Positions 19,901-29,605 of a stretch of 64,000 nucleotides of DNA are shown here, in pieces. Location: contig JABAAH010000001.1 of NCBI GenBank assembly GCA_014238855.1, positions 141,936 through 205,935 of the forward strand. The letters are read 5' to 3'. Every line of letters begins with the position of its first letter. Position 1 is the stretch's first letter. The notes under the pieces are model-generated. The model saw nothing but the letters and a program-made list of their open reading frames with translations, ran no database searches and had not been told where the DNA came from. The stretch comes from Planctomycetota bacterium. Its GTDB lineage: Bacteria > Planctomycetota > Planctomycetia > Pirellulales > UBA1268. Position numbers and translations under genes: made by a program.

Positions 19901-22900
19901 TTTCTACTCTCTGAAATTTTCAGAAACTCTTGCTGTATACCTACACACAACATCTCAAATCTTTCTTTGAACACAACACCGCCAAGGCCTGGATGCAATT
20001 GAGACTCAATTTTTATATCAGCTTCCGCATCATGCATTAACTGGACTTTCGTAGCGACATTCGTTTCCTTCTGCGCCCATTCCAATCGGCATGCAGCAAG
20101 CCTGAAACGTGACTCGAAATACAGCGTTCGCATGGTTTCAGAGAGATCACTACGTTTTCCAAATGCGACTTTTGAAACACGATTTGCGAGCCCTCCCCAA
20201 CCCCACACGACACTTTCACCAGTTGCTAACATGACGCGACCGCCAGCTACAGCTGTACGAAAATACTCTTGTGAATCTTCGAGGCTTGGGGAATCCCTTG
20301 CTGCCTTCTGGAATAAATCTGCCGCATCTTGCTGAAGAAATGGTGACTTCACATTCTTTTGATCACAAAGAATAACTCGCATTTGCTTGACAGCCTCACC
20401 CCACTGACCAAGACTCGATCTCACCGTGACGAGTTCTCGCCGCCACGAAGTCTGTGTATTGCCCTGCAGTTCATTGCTCACTAGAATCTGTTCGATTGTG
20501 GCCGCTGATTGCTCGAGAAAGAACTTTCGCTTGGCATCACGAACACCTGCAACGAGCACATCGTCTGTGCCGATCACGTCATAAGAAACCCCAAGCCGAC
20601 CGAAACTAAGAGCCACCCACGACATAACCTCTATTTGATGCGTAGCATCTTTCACAAAGCCCAATAGCTCCCCGATTAATTCCGCCTCATCCCCCGATAT
20701 CTCTTGTACTAGACGTGCCGAACTATCTGGCTCTTTACGCTCTTGCATCGCGTTGATGATCTTTTCCACAAGCGCAACGCATGTCCCAACAAGCCGAAGA
20801 CGTGCTTCTTGACTCGAAGACACATTCGTCGAAAGGACATCGAATGACTGACGAGCCAAGTCATATCGCCCAACTTTTACAAAACCTTCAAGACACGCTC
20901 GCAAGCCGGGCTCGTAAACTGGTCTCGGGAGTTTTATAGAAGCATCTCGAAGCACATGCCATGGCCCATACTTCACCTGATTGAGGAGTAAGAATAAATC
21001 AAAAGAGTCCTCATCTATACTAGACACAGCAATCTCACAACGAGCGATTGCCGCAGCGACTGCAACTTCCAAGGCCGTACCCTGCAATACACTTCTTGTA
21101 TCAATTCCTAGCAAACCTTCATCCAGAATACGGATTGCCTGTCGGGTGCATTCACTTCGTGACAGGCCTGTCGTTCCAGCCTGTTCGTCAGCCATTTTTT
21201 GGCAGAGATGCCACATCGACACCCCACCATGCAACAGCACTTCATCTCGTCGAGGGCCGCCTTCTGCGAGGCCCTGAACCACAGCGATGATACCTTCAAA
21301 ACTTCCTTTCCTAACTGCAAGATCTATGCTCAAATCTGCAGCGTCTACAGAACATTGATCACGAGGCCAGCGATGCAAAATGTACGAGGCCATGTCACCC
21401 ATTTGTGCAACAGCATCATTACCCCAGTTAGTGTTCTTTTGTTCTGACAACGCCTGCCACGTGGCTAATGTGAGAATAGCTGCTTGTTTGCTAATGGGAT
21501 CAAACGACGAGTTCTTCGTAAGCCATTCACCTAACGACACCGCCTCGTGATACCGCTTATCCTCATAAAAAAGAAGTGCCAACTGATACCGTAAAAGTGA
21601 AAGTTGCTCAAGCTTTTGCCCTTCATCTTCAGCTGACTTGGCTGGTGCTATACTCAATATCTGTTGAAGTTCTGCAAGAGCTTCAGACCGTTTAGAATCT
21701 GTTGGATTCTTGCGATACTGTGCCAGAACTTCCTCTGCATGCTGATATAAAGCAATGAATCTCTGACTAAGTCGCCCAGCGATGGCTGCATCCTTCCGCC
21801 CTAATTTTTCCAGTAATCTGCGTGCCGATGGAGCATGGACACCTGCAGTTTTAGCAACGTCACGAGCAAGAATCCGTATGTCAGCCAGCAGGGTATCACG
21901 TGTTGATTTTGAAGTTGTTGGCGACGCCTCAAAGCGTCGCCATAGAAGTTCGGCGGTATGGCACTTCATTGACAACGCATCGGGATCAGAGAGAGAGGCT
22001 GCGCTATCACTGAGCACAAATTGCCGAAGACGCTCGTCAAAGCCTTCATCATCTCCATGATTTGGCGTACTTAACCAGATAGAAAGCAACGCATCAACTG
22101 CTTTAACTCGTAACTGATAGATCAGTCCTTTCGAACTAGGTAGCTTGGTAATCTCAAGAAGAACTTCCTGCCCTTCTTTTTCTCGTCCCAGTACAAGAAG
22201 TGTTTTTCCTTCCTCAAGCCTTGCCCAGAGTCCTGCAGAACGATTTGGTATGGCTTCATATACATCGCGATACCTTTGTAGAGCATGCTCAAGGCTCTGC
22301 TCCCATTCTTCCGAATGTTGTTCAAAACATGCAGCCATTTCTGAAAATGACTCAGCAGCAAGTAGCTGCACCTGCATTTGACGACCGCGTAATGACTCCC
22401 GGCTTTGCTCAAATTGAGTAAGTGCACGCCGGTCATCAGGTGTAATTAATCGCTGTTTTCGATATGTACGAATAATCTTTTCAACATCTTCAATTTCATT
22501 CTCTACAGCCTTGAGTGCCGTCTGACCTGGCCTCGGCCCAACGAATATATCGACTGCCAATACAAAGTATTCATGCGCCTTGCTGAAATCCTTGTACTCG
22601 GTGGATGCCGCGTTTTGATAGAGCCTTCCCATGTCGAGAAAGACCATGCCTAACTGGAACGTCGCATCTGTCAGAAGCGATTGTTCTTGCTGTTCCTCGA
22701 GGAGGTGTTCCAACTCTTTTCTTGCTTCCTCATAGGCTCGTATCCTTTGCAACCAGCCTGAAGATTCACGAACGCTGGCCACCCTTTCGATAGCCCGCAA
22801 CAAAGGAATTTTTATTCGAAATGAATTTGAAATCCCCTTATCCTGCACCAGTTTGTCGAGCACGAAAACTGCAGTATCGTGATAGCCTTTTTCTCCAAGA

Positions 22901-23097
22901 GCTGTGATCAATTGTGAAGATGAGTACTCCACAATCGTTTCTGCCAAAACAATTTCAGTAAACGAGTAAATTGACAGCAGAAAGACCACTGACGAAAGCA
23001 AAAACCGTCCAGCACTGTGGCTGATTGAGCGGATCCGATACACAGTCTTCTCTGACACTTTCCTCATTGCATCTGGCACCATTTCGCCAACAGTCAC
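19897..23097 (-). CDS. Large secreted alpha-helical repeat (TPR-like) protein
   Basis: The product is about 1066 residues with an N-terminal membrane/signal segment (LLSSVVFLLSIYSFTEIVLA, about 34-53) followed by helical repeats throughout, many of the TPR style (KAHEYFVLAVDIF, HEAVSLGEWL, GQWGEAVKQMRVI). The tracked start is a GTG; ATG codons at 23082 and 23067 are equally plausible and none has a clear ribosome binding site. It is the first gene of the TPR-TPR-ExbB-ExbD-ExbD unit. I do not recognise a catalytic domain. A scaffold in the periplasm is the simplest reading. Confidence 0.7.
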   Translation of the reverse strand: MTVGEMVPDAMRKVSEKTVYRIRSISHSAGRFLLSSVVFLLSIYSFTEIVLAETIVEYSSSQLITALGEKGYHDTAVFVLDKLVQDKGISNSFRIKIPLLRAIERVASVRESSGWLQRIRAYEEARKELEHLLEEQQEQSLLTDATFQLGMVFLDMGRLYQNAASTEYKDFSKAHEYFVLAVDIFVGPRPGQTALKAVENEIEDVEKIIRTYRKQRLITPDDRRALTQFEQSRESLRGRQMQVQLLAAESFSEMAACFEQHSEEWEQSLEHALQRYRDVYEAIPNRSAGLWARLEEGKTLLVLGREKEGQEVLLEITKLPSSKGLIYQLRVKAVDALLSIWLSTPNHGDDEGFDERLRQFVLSDSAASLSDPDALSMKCHTAELLWRRFEASPTTSKSTRDTLLADIRILARDVAKTAGVHAPSARRLLEKLGRKDAAIAGRLSQRFIALYQHAEEVLAQYRKNPTDSKRSEALAELQQILSIAPAKSAEDEGQKLEQLSLLRYQLALLFYEDKRYHEAVSLGEWLTKNSSFDPISKQAAILTLATWQALSEQKNTNWGNDAVAQMGDMASYILHRWPRDQCSVDAADLSIDLAVRKGSFEGIIAVVQGLAEGGPRRDEVLLHGGVSMWHLCQKMADEQAGTTGLSRSECTRQAIRILDEGLLGIDTRSVLQGTALEVAVAAAIARCEIAVSSIDEDSFDLFLLLNQVKYGPWHVLRDASIKLPRPVYEPGLRACLEGFVKVGRYDLARQSFDVLSTNVSSSQEARLRLVGTCVALVEKIINAMQERKEPDSSARLVQEISGDEAELIGELLGFVKDATHQIEVMSWVALSFGRLGVSYDVIGTDDVLVAGVRDAKRKFFLEQSAATIEQILVSNELQGNTQTSWRRELVTVRSSLGQWGEAVKQMRVILCDQKNVKSPFLQQDAADLFQKAARDSPSLEDSQEYFRTAVAGGRVMLATGESVVWGWGGLANRVSKVAFGKRSDLSETMRTLYFESRFRLAACRLEWAQKETNVATKVQLMHDAEADIKIESQLHPGLGGVVFKERFEMLCVGIQQEFLKISESRK

Positions 23098-23148
23098 TTT
23101 ATTTTGAACAACTGCCGCAGCTACTAGATAAGAACCAGAACGTTTACA

Positions 23149-24798
23149 TTATCTTCGTTCTGAACTATTTGAACCGGCAGATAACCAATAAGGAAGCTCT
23201 CCTGCCTTCGGCAATTTACATACTTTTGCAGAATGTATCCCTTCACAGGTACGTACTTTTGACAGCGAATCTTCCGATGGCTCCTGATCGAGACTTAGAA
23301 CACCAATAGCATCGCCGCCAGGTGCTGCGCGTCCTACTGTCATCTGTGCAATATTAACCCCAGTCCCACCAAAAGCCGTACCAACATTTCCTATGATTCC
23401 AGGAACATCCTCATGCATGAAGATGAGAAGTGTTCCGTCGAGATATGCCTCCAGACGATGTCCTTCAAGCTGAACGAGTCTGGGCATTGATCGGCCAAAA
23501 AGAGTCCCTGCTGCACGATGAACATGATCACCAACAACAAGGTCAACAGCCACTACTGAACTAAATGCTCCTGGATCTGTTCTGCTCTGTTCCACAAGCT
23601 CGATCCCTCGCTCACGTAATAACATTTCTGCATTGATGATGTTGACATCTTCGAGCGCTGTTTCAAGCAAGCCTGCAGCAAACGCAGCTGTAATGAGACG
23701 TGTATTACGGGACGCAATTTCTCCTCTGTACGCAATCGAAACAGCTTTTGGCGGCTGATCGTCAAGCTGAGACAACAAAACACCAAGTCTCCAACCAAGA
23801 TCAAGAAAACCACGGAGTGCTTCAAGATCTGCGGGGTCAATCGGGCTTGAGTTCACCGAGTGACGAATAGTACCTGTTCGTAAAAAATCCGTGAGCAGAT
23901 TAACTCCCTCAATAGCCACCTGTGATTGCGCCTCCTCGGTGCTAGCGCCAAGATGTGGCGTTACGAGGACATCTGATCGACCAAAAAGAGGACTCTCTGT
24001 ACATGGTTCTGTTTCAAAAACATCAAGTGCAACTCCGGCAAGCACACCACTTTCCAGACCCTCGAGCAATGCCTCTTCGTCATAAATTCCACCTCGCGCA
24101 CAGTTGACCAGCCGAACTCCGGGTTTGAGCAAGGACAACTCCTCTTTACCAATTAAATGGCGAGTATCATCTGTAAGCGGGGTGTGAACGGTTAAGTAAT
24201 CAAGTTCCGGCAGCATTTCCCGAACACTTCCAAACAATTCAACGCCAAGCTCACCAGCTCTCTCTGCTGCTAGAAATGGGTCATAGACAATCACTCGCAT
24301 ATCGAAAGCACGAGCACGACTAGCTACGGCTTGTCCGATACGTCCCATGCCAACAATACCGAGGGTCTTGCCTGCTAACTGAACCCCCATGTACTTGCTT
24401 CTATCCCAGCGATTTTCACGAAGGCTTGCATCGGCGGGAGCAACATTTCTTGAAAGCGCTAAAAGCAACGTAAACGCATGCTCAGCCGTACTTACAGTGT
24501 TTCCCGCCGGGGTATTCATGACAACAATTCCCTGGCGAGTCGCCGCATGCTTGTCAATGTTATCTGTACCAACTCCAGCACGGACAATGGCACGAAGGCG
24601 ATGATTTCCTGCGAGCACGTCTGCCGTTATTTTAACCCCACTTCGACAAATAGCGCCGTCATGATTGGCCAGTGCTTCCTTTAATTCTTGACCAGACAGA
24701 CCTGTCTTGACCTCATAAGAAATCCCTAATCGGCCAGCCGCATCAAGGAGAGAAAGCCCATCGGGGCTGAGTTTATCGAGCACAATTATCGATGGCAT
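23149..24798 (-). CDS. serA: D-3-phosphoglycerate dehydrogenase
   Basis: SerA oxidises 3-phosphoglycerate to 3-phosphohydroxypyruvate, the first step of serine synthesis. The 549-residue protein is of the long type: substrate and NAD domains (GKTLGIVGMGRIGQAVASRA near 140; catalytic His in TPHLGASTEEAQ), an intervening allosteric-substrate-binding domain, and a C-terminal ACT domain (FMHEDVPGIIGNVGTAFGG) that often senses serine. The tracked start at 24828 adds ten residues; the ATG at 24798 begins at the normal fold start (MPSIIVLDKLS). serC lies upstream in the same direction, about 137 nt away, so the two steps are encoded together. Confidence 0.95.
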   Translation of the reverse strand: MPSIIVLDKLSPDGLSLLDAAGRLGISYEVKTGLSGQELKEALANHDGAICRSGVKITADVLAGNHRLRAIVRAGVGTDNIDKHAATRQGIVVMNTPAGNTVSTAEHAFTLLLALSRNVAPADASLRENRWDRSKYMGVQLAGKTLGIVGMGRIGQAVASRARAFDMRVIVYDPFLAAERAGELGVELFGSVREMLPELDYLTVHTPLTDDTRHLIGKEELSLLKPGVRLVNCARGGIYDEEALLEGLESGVLAGVALDVFETEPCTESPLFGRSDVLVTPHLGASTEEAQSQVAIEGVNLLTDFLRTGTIRHSVNSSPIDPADLEALRGFLDLGWRLGVLLSQLDDQPPKAVSIAYRGEIASRNTRLITAAFAAGLLETALEDVNIINAEMLLRERGIELVEQSRTDPGAFSSVVAVDLVVGDHVHRAAGTLFGRSMPRLVQLEGHRLEAYLDGTLLIFMHEDVPGIIGNVGTAFGGTGVNIAQMTVGRAAPGGDAIGVLSLDQEPSEDSLSKVRTCEGIHSAKVCKLPKAGELPYWLSAGSNSSERR

Positions 24799-24935
24799 AG
24801 TTTGTTTGCACCTGGGCGAGACCAGCACTCCTTAAGTAGGTAGTAGGGACCACAACTAATTTTTAAAAGACGAGACAAAAGCCTTATTGACCTGTGTTAT
24901 TAATAATTCATATCGACAGCACCAACGAACAATAA

Positions 24936-26039
24936 CTACCCGTGCGAGCTTTTAAAATCGCTCATAAATTGGCATAACGCATCAACACCTTCTTCTGGCA
25001 TAGCATTATAAATACTTGCACGAATACCACCCACCGAGCGATGCCCCTTGAGGTCGGAAAGACCCTCTGCTGCGGCGTTCTTGACAAAGGCAGCTTCAAG
25101 TTCCTCTGACGGAAGACGAAACGTCACGTTCATAATTGAGCGGCTTGCAGGGCTTGAATGTCCTCTGAAAAACCCTTCTGAGGAGTCAATGACGCCATAC
25201 ACTTTACTAGCCTTCGTCGCATTGCGTGCTGCAATATGCTCCAACCCACCAACGTCCTTGAGAATCCACTCACATACAAGCCCAAGGATATACACCGCGA
25301 AAACTGGAGGCGTATTCGGCCTTGACCCTTTCTCCACAAATGTCTGGTAGTTCAGCATAGATGGCAATTCTTCTTGTGATCGAGAGAGCAGATCACGACG
25401 AACGACTGCAACAGTGACTCCGGCAATCCCAGCATTTTTCTGGGCACAAGCGTACAGCATCCCATAGTTTGAAATATCTACTGGTCGAGAGAGAAAGTCG
25501 CTTGATGCATCACAAATCAGCGGAACATTTTGAAACGTTGGAAGTGCCTGCCACTGCACTCCTTGAATTGTCTCGTTACTCGTAACGTGGAGATACGCTG
25601 GGTTCTTCGAAAGTGTGATTTCTTCAGCAACAGGCAACCGGTCATAACCATTCTCGGCGCCATCCCAAGCAACATGCGAATTGCCAATTCGGCTGGCCTC
25701 TTTAAGACCACTTTTTCCCCATGTTCCTGTGACAATGTAGTTGGCTTCACCTGAATGACCGGCAAGGAAATTCATCGGCACCATAGAAAATTGAAGGCTC
25801 GCGCCTCCCTGTAGCAATACAACCTCATGATCTTCACCAACACCCAGAAGACTTTTAAGATTTGACAGGGTATTTTCAAGTATTTTATCGAAGGCCTTGC
25901 TTCGATGGCTAATCTCGAGCACCGATGCGCCTACACCCGGTAGGGATAGCAATTCGTCTTGGGCCTTTTCAAGCACTGGCAATGGTAACACTGCAGGCCC
26001 TGCTGAAAAGTTAAATACCCTATCAGCAACCCTCGCCAT
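24936..26039 (-). CDS. serC: Phosphoserine aminotransferase
   Basis: SerC is a PLP enzyme that makes 3-phosphoserine from 3-phosphohydroxypyruvate and glutamate. From the ATG at 26039 it has 367 residues, the usual length. That start has GGAGGAATTC directly upstream and is followed by RVFNFSAGPAVLP, the family N-terminus; the tracked 26090 start is rejected. ACAQKNAGIAGV holds the PLP lysine, and GHRSVGGIRASIYNA is the C-terminal signature. It precedes serA; serB is not in the window. Confidence 0.95.
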   Translation of the reverse strand: MARVADRVFNFSAGPAVLPLPVLEKAQDELLSLPGVGASVLEISHRSKAFDKILENTLSNLKSLLGVGEDHEVVLLQGGASLQFSMVPMNFLAGHSGEANYIVTGTWGKSGLKEASRIGNSHVAWDGAENGYDRLPVAEEITLSKNPAYLHVTSNETIQGVQWQALPTFQNVPLICDASSDFLSRPVDISNYGMLYACAQKNAGIAGVTVAVVRRDLLSRSQEELPSMLNYQTFVEKGSRPNTPPVFAVYILGLVCEWILKDVGGLEHIAARNATKASKVYGVIDSSEGFFRGHSSPASRSIMNVTFRLPSEELEAAFVKNAAAEGLSDLKGHRSVGGIRASIYNAMPEEGVDALCQFMSDFKSSHG

Positions 26040-26241
26040 GAATTCCTCCGTCGCTGCCTGCTTGTAAATCGAACCAACACCCACCGGCATACCGTAGGCA
26101 TGATTTCGCTCATAGTCTCACGAACACTCGCTCGAAAACACCTTCTTGGAGGAGTTCCGGTGAAGAGCGTAAGAAAACTCTTCTCTTTAGATTACGGCCC
26201 ATCTACCCACATGGTCAACGGGCTGCTGTTTCTAAGCCGAA

Positions 26242-26979
26242 TCATTGAGGAGAGTAAGAGGATCCACCAACTGGAGGCGCAATCGCGATAACTGCCGAGG
26301 GACCACTTGATGAAAGGGTTGCAACTTTCGCAGCAACGGTTGGCTGATTCCGGTCTAATTCGAGGGCCTTTGAATAGTTAACGAGGGCCTGCTGCGTATC
26401 GCCCGAAGACTCTCTAATTTGCCCGAGCGCAACAAGTGCCCTTGGGTTCTCTGGGTCAATCGAAACGGCATCAATCAAGTAGTTTTCAGCATCGAGGTCA
26501 TCTCCTTGCTCGTGACAAAGACGAGCAAGTTCAATTCTGGGCTCAGGGTTCGCCGGCTGTCTTGCAGCCCATTGTTCAAGTTGCGTCGCTGCATCTCCGG
26601 TACGTCCGGTTTCGACGAGCAAGACAGCGAGACCTCGCTGACACGCTGCGTGATCTGGGTCTCTTGCTAAGCAAAGGTGATAATACTGCTCGGCGGTCTG
26701 AAGATCACCAGCCTGACCGAAAAGCTTTGACTGCTGATGGTATGTAGCACCAAGGTTATAAAAACAATCTGCATTCCCAGGCTGCTTTTCAAGAGCTCTC
26801 TGAAACGAATTCGCTGCACCGAGATAATTACCCTGCTCATAGAGGGCAACGCCTTGATTTGAATCAGAGTTTACAAATCGGCCACAGCCGCTATTCGGAA
26901 CTAAGAGACATATGACCACAACAGATATGCTTGGCACTCCAGGAAAAAACAACCCGTCTCGCAAAGTACTGTGCTCCAT
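26242..26979 (-). CDS. TPR-repeat protein, probably exported
   Basis: The 245-residue product begins with a hydrophobic segment ending VPNSGCGRF. The Cys could be a lipobox, although Asn at -3 is not typical, so lipoprotein status is uncertain. At least four TPR units follow, for example GVALYEQGNYLGAANSFQRA, CFYNLGATYHQQ and PRALVALGQIRESSG. The C-terminal tail is Pro/Ser/Gly-rich. It likely mediates protein contacts at the envelope. Neighbours give no pathway. Confidence 0.7.
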   Translation of the reverse strand: MEHSTLRDGLFFPGVPSISVVVICLLVPNSGCGRFVNSDSNQGVALYEQGNYLGAANSFQRALEKQPGNADCFYNLGATYHQQSKLFGQAGDLQTAEQYYHLCLARDPDHAACQRGLAVLLVETGRTGDAATQLEQWAARQPANPEPRIELARLCHEQGDDLDAENYLIDAVSIDPENPRALVALGQIRESSGDTQQALVNYSKALELDRNQPTVAAKVATLSSSGPSAVIAIAPPVGGSSYSPQ

Positions 26980-27081
26980 GACTCTTTAACAACATGTATA
27001 GCTCATGGAGAGAGGATATCGGGTGCCACTTCCCTGGGGCAATATCGAATGTTTTCCCCTAAAAGCTGACAACCGAGCCGT

Positions 27082-27297
27082 TCACTCGGCTGCAGCACAA
27101 AGAGGCATTACCCGCACATACCCAAGAGAACGCAGCACCGTAAGTATCTCACTGCACGTAGGAAATCGTCGTCCACTTGTCATTTTATATTTTTCGAGGG
27201 CCTGCATAAATTCCACTTCTGCGCCGTCGTACTCTCGCTCACACGTGGCTGGATCAATGGCCCGTGTCTTGGAAGCTATTTCTTTTTCATCTAGCAT
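27082..27297 (-). CDS. Small protein of 71 residues, family unknown
   Basis: The product is a soluble, mostly helical protein with a C-terminal block RRFPTCSEILTVLRSLGYVRV that I have the impression of seeing in many planctomycete small hypothetical proteins. That recall is the main reason for calling it. It lies 102 nt from the TPR gene upstream, in the same direction. No catalytic motif is seen. Confidence 0.5.
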   Translation of the reverse strand: MLDEKEIASKTRAIDPATCEREYDGAEVEFMQALEKYKMTSGRRFPTCSEILTVLRSLGYVRVMPLCAAAE

Positions 27298-27526
27298 CGA
27301 ATCATTTCCCGAGGGTTATTCTCTTAAAACTTCTTACTATGCCTGGTGCTGCAAATGGTTCACCATCATTTGGACCTGATGCGATCAATCAAAAGGATCG
27401 TACCGGTCGGCTAAGAAGTATTGCTCATTCCGACAAGTGCGGGCAGGCAAAATAGAGATTTTTTTAAGAAAAGTCGGATTGTGTCGCTTGCAACAAAAAG
27501 AGCGATCGTGAATTGCGACTGCCGAA

Positions 27527-28162
27527 CTACCGATTACCAAAGTATTTCCGGAGTGCATCTGCTGCCGCGTCCCGGCTTGAACCATCTGACTTGTTCGATT
27601 TTGGTAAATTTCCTGGTTTTGAACGAGATTCGAGGATTTCTTCAACCGCTTTCCCGTGGGAAGAGTCGTCTTTTTCGTCAACAACCTGAGTAGACGAAAT
27701 CATAGTTGTTTCAGCCGCGTCCTTACCCTTCTGACCGCTTGACCCATGAACAACCGCAGAATCGTCATCTGCAGCTTCTAGCGAGCGAGTCGTATCATGC
27801 ATACCGACGGGATCATCGCCTCCAAGCAGTAGTCTGGATATATCTTCCTCGGTTTCCAATTTCGGCTCAGCTGCAATCGCCACCTTGAGTTCCAAGGAGC
27901 CCACACGAACGAGGTCTCCATCGGCCAGTTGTTTTGGCTCGCTAAGTTGCAAGCCGTTCACAAAGGTACCGTTTCTACTACGGAGATCTTCCGCCCAGAG
28001 AACTTCATCTCTTTTGATGATCGCGCAATGTTTTCGACTGACCTCTTCGCTCAGAGGACGCAGATCACATTCTTCTGCACGACCGATAAGTAATTTGTCC
28101 CGTTTCATGGAAATCGCACGTCCGGCACGTTTGCCGGATGCAATTACTAATTTGGCAATCAT
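27527..28162 (-). CDS. FHA-domain protein
   Basis: The N-terminal 95 residues form a forkhead-associated domain that binds phosphothreonine peptides. The key elements are all present: LLIGRAEECD, VSRKHCAI and RSRNGTFVNG. The remaining 115 residues are acidic, Ser/Thr/Asp-rich and probably disordered, ending in a short helix (DAAADALRKYFGNR). It likely reads the output of a Ser/Thr kinase, a signalling mode abundant in planctomycetes; no kinase is in the window. Confidence 0.85.
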   Translation of the reverse strand: MIAKLVIASGKRAGRAISMKRDKLLIGRAEECDLRPLSEEVSRKHCAIIKRDEVLWAEDLRSRNGTFVNGLQLSEPKQLADGDLVRVGSLELKVAIAAEPKLETEEDISRLLLGGDDPVGMHDTTRSLEAADDDSAVVHGSSGQKGKDAAETTMISSTQVVDEKDDSSHGKAVEEILESRSKPGNLPKSNKSDGSSRDAAADALRKYFGNR

Positions 28163-28343
28163 ACGACCTAACTCGATAATGACTCATGTTCCAAACCCCA
28201 AGTACGAACCAAAATGATCGGGACAATATATAAACCTTTGGTCCGACTGGTTAACGGTATCAATTAACATCCATAAAGTCCAGCCAGAACGAGAGCCACC
28301 CCCCAAAGCGGTGGCACGATAGCATCGACTTTTCTCATTTTTT

Positions 28344-29168
28344 TCAACGTCTGTTGAGCCACGCCGCGGTTTCGTACCGGTTCGTTCGCGTCATGATGTC
28401 TTTGTTATCTTTTATATAGGAAAGGCCCGTTTCCTGAATGAATTCGCCACCAAGTTGATCTGCCAGGCGTTGCAACCAACCCTCAATAACATCATTGACG
28501 GAGCCTGCTTCACTCTTGATCAAATCCCCAAGCCCCGGATGGCTACCCTCACCTTGTATTTGAGGATTCCTATTCAAAAGAAGTGTTCCGTGTTGCAAGA
28601 CAACGCCAGATAACCGTCGCTGCGCACTTCCAAGAATCTTGCAATCACCAGATGCAGAGGAGGCTAATGGATGTTCTACAACAAGATCTCCGAAGGCCCG
28701 GCGATTGAAGCAATAGAAATTCTGCTCCTGCTCTTTTTTCGCAACCTCAACCATTCTCGCTTTAAGATCACGATTTTTTAATTCTTGGACAAGTGCACTA
28801 TGAACCGCGGAATATAAATCCTCAGTTCGCGTGCTCCAGTTATGACTACTAGGGACCGCCAAACCATATGTAATATCAGTACCATGAATAATTGCACCAC
28901 CCCCACTTGGACGGCGAACAACTGGCCAATGAGCCAAAACGTCAGCTTTGGAAAAGTCTGCTATTTTTTGAAAACAACCAAGCGACACCGTGTGCGGCTG
29001 CCATCCGTACAATCGCATAAGCACGCTATTCGTTTCTTCAGACCGTCTGGCAAGTGCTTCGTCAGCAGCCATATTCAATCCACCAGCTGCGGAAGGGTCT
29101 CGCCAGACACGAAGCCCACTTTTCTGGCTCTCATCTGAATACGGTGAACTGTGGCGTGACAAAGCCAT
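28344..29168 (-). CDS. Lipoate-protein ligase / octanoyltransferase (LplA/LipM-like)
   Basis: This is a 274-residue member of the biotin/lipoate ligase fold that loads octanoate or lipoate onto carrier lysines. RRPSGGGAIIHGTDITY (85-101) is the acyl-binding loop, and Lys177 in KILGSAQRR is the conserved lysine. Cys153 in FYCFNRR sits where LipM octanoyltransferases have their nucleophile, so LipM-type chemistry is possible. Its ATG overlaps the gcvH stop (TAATG), giving translational coupling to the acceptor protein. This position strongly suggests it modifies GcvH. Confidence 0.8.
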   Translation of the reverse strand: MALSRHSSPYSDESQKSGLRVWRDPSAAGGLNMAADEALARRSEETNSVLMRLYGWQPHTVSLGCFQKIADFSKADVLAHWPVVRRPSGGGAIIHGTDITYGLAVPSSHNWSTRTEDLYSAVHSALVQELKNRDLKARMVEVAKKEQEQNFYCFNRRAFGDLVVEHPLASSASGDCKILGSAQRRLSGVVLQHGTLLLNRNPQIQGEGSHPGLGDLIKSEAGSVNDVIEGWLQRLADQLGGEFIQETGLSYIKDNKDIMTRTNRYETAAWLNRR

Positions 29169-29545
29169 TACCCCCCAATTAATTTATCGTATGCTTCCTG
29201 ATCAAATAATGCATCAAGCTGCTCGACCTCAACAGGCTCAATACATACGATCCAACCACTGCCATAAGGGTCGTTATTAAGCGTCTCAAGCTGACTAGGC
29301 AGTTCTGTATTCACTGAAATTACTTTTCCTGAAATCGGAGCATAGAGATCACTTACAGCCTTCACACTTTCAATCTCACCGAAAGACTCGCCAGCTGTAA
29401 CCGTCGAACCAACGTCAGGCAATTGCATGAAAACAAGGTCAGTCAAAGCTTCAACGGCATACGCTGAAATACCGATTGTCACCGAACCATCATCTTCTAA
29501 TCGTGCCCATTCGTGTGACTTAGCGTAGCGACGAGACTTCTCCAT
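29168..29545 (-). CDS. gcvH: Glycine cleavage system H protein
   Basis: GcvH carries the lipoyl arm that shuttles the aminomethyl group between the P, T and L proteins. The 125-residue protein has the usual length; Lys62 in ESVKAVSDLYAPISG is the lipoylation site. The ATG at 29545 has GGAG 8 nt upstream. It sits between gcvT and the lipoyl/octanoyl transferase gene. Confidence 0.96.
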   Translation of the reverse strand: MEKSRRYAKSHEWARLEDDGSVTIGISAYAVEALTDLVFMQLPDVGSTVTAGESFGEIESVKAVSDLYAPISGKVISVNTELPSQLETLNNDPYGSGWIVCIEPVEVEQLDALFDQEAYDKLIGG

Positions 29546-29605
29546 AGTATTTCTCCAAAGGGTAATATGATTGGGAACAGATCAGAATTTAATACGTTTT
29601 GTGAA

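Noticed and set aside
27264-27455. + strand ORF opposite the small 71-residue gene
   Set aside because: No ribosome binding site or motif; the minus-strand gene has the better claim.
28295-28315. GCCACC/GGTGGC hairpin downstream of the lipoyl/octanoyl transferase gene
   Set aside because: A six-base stem without a T run after it on the minus strand; not convincing as a terminator.
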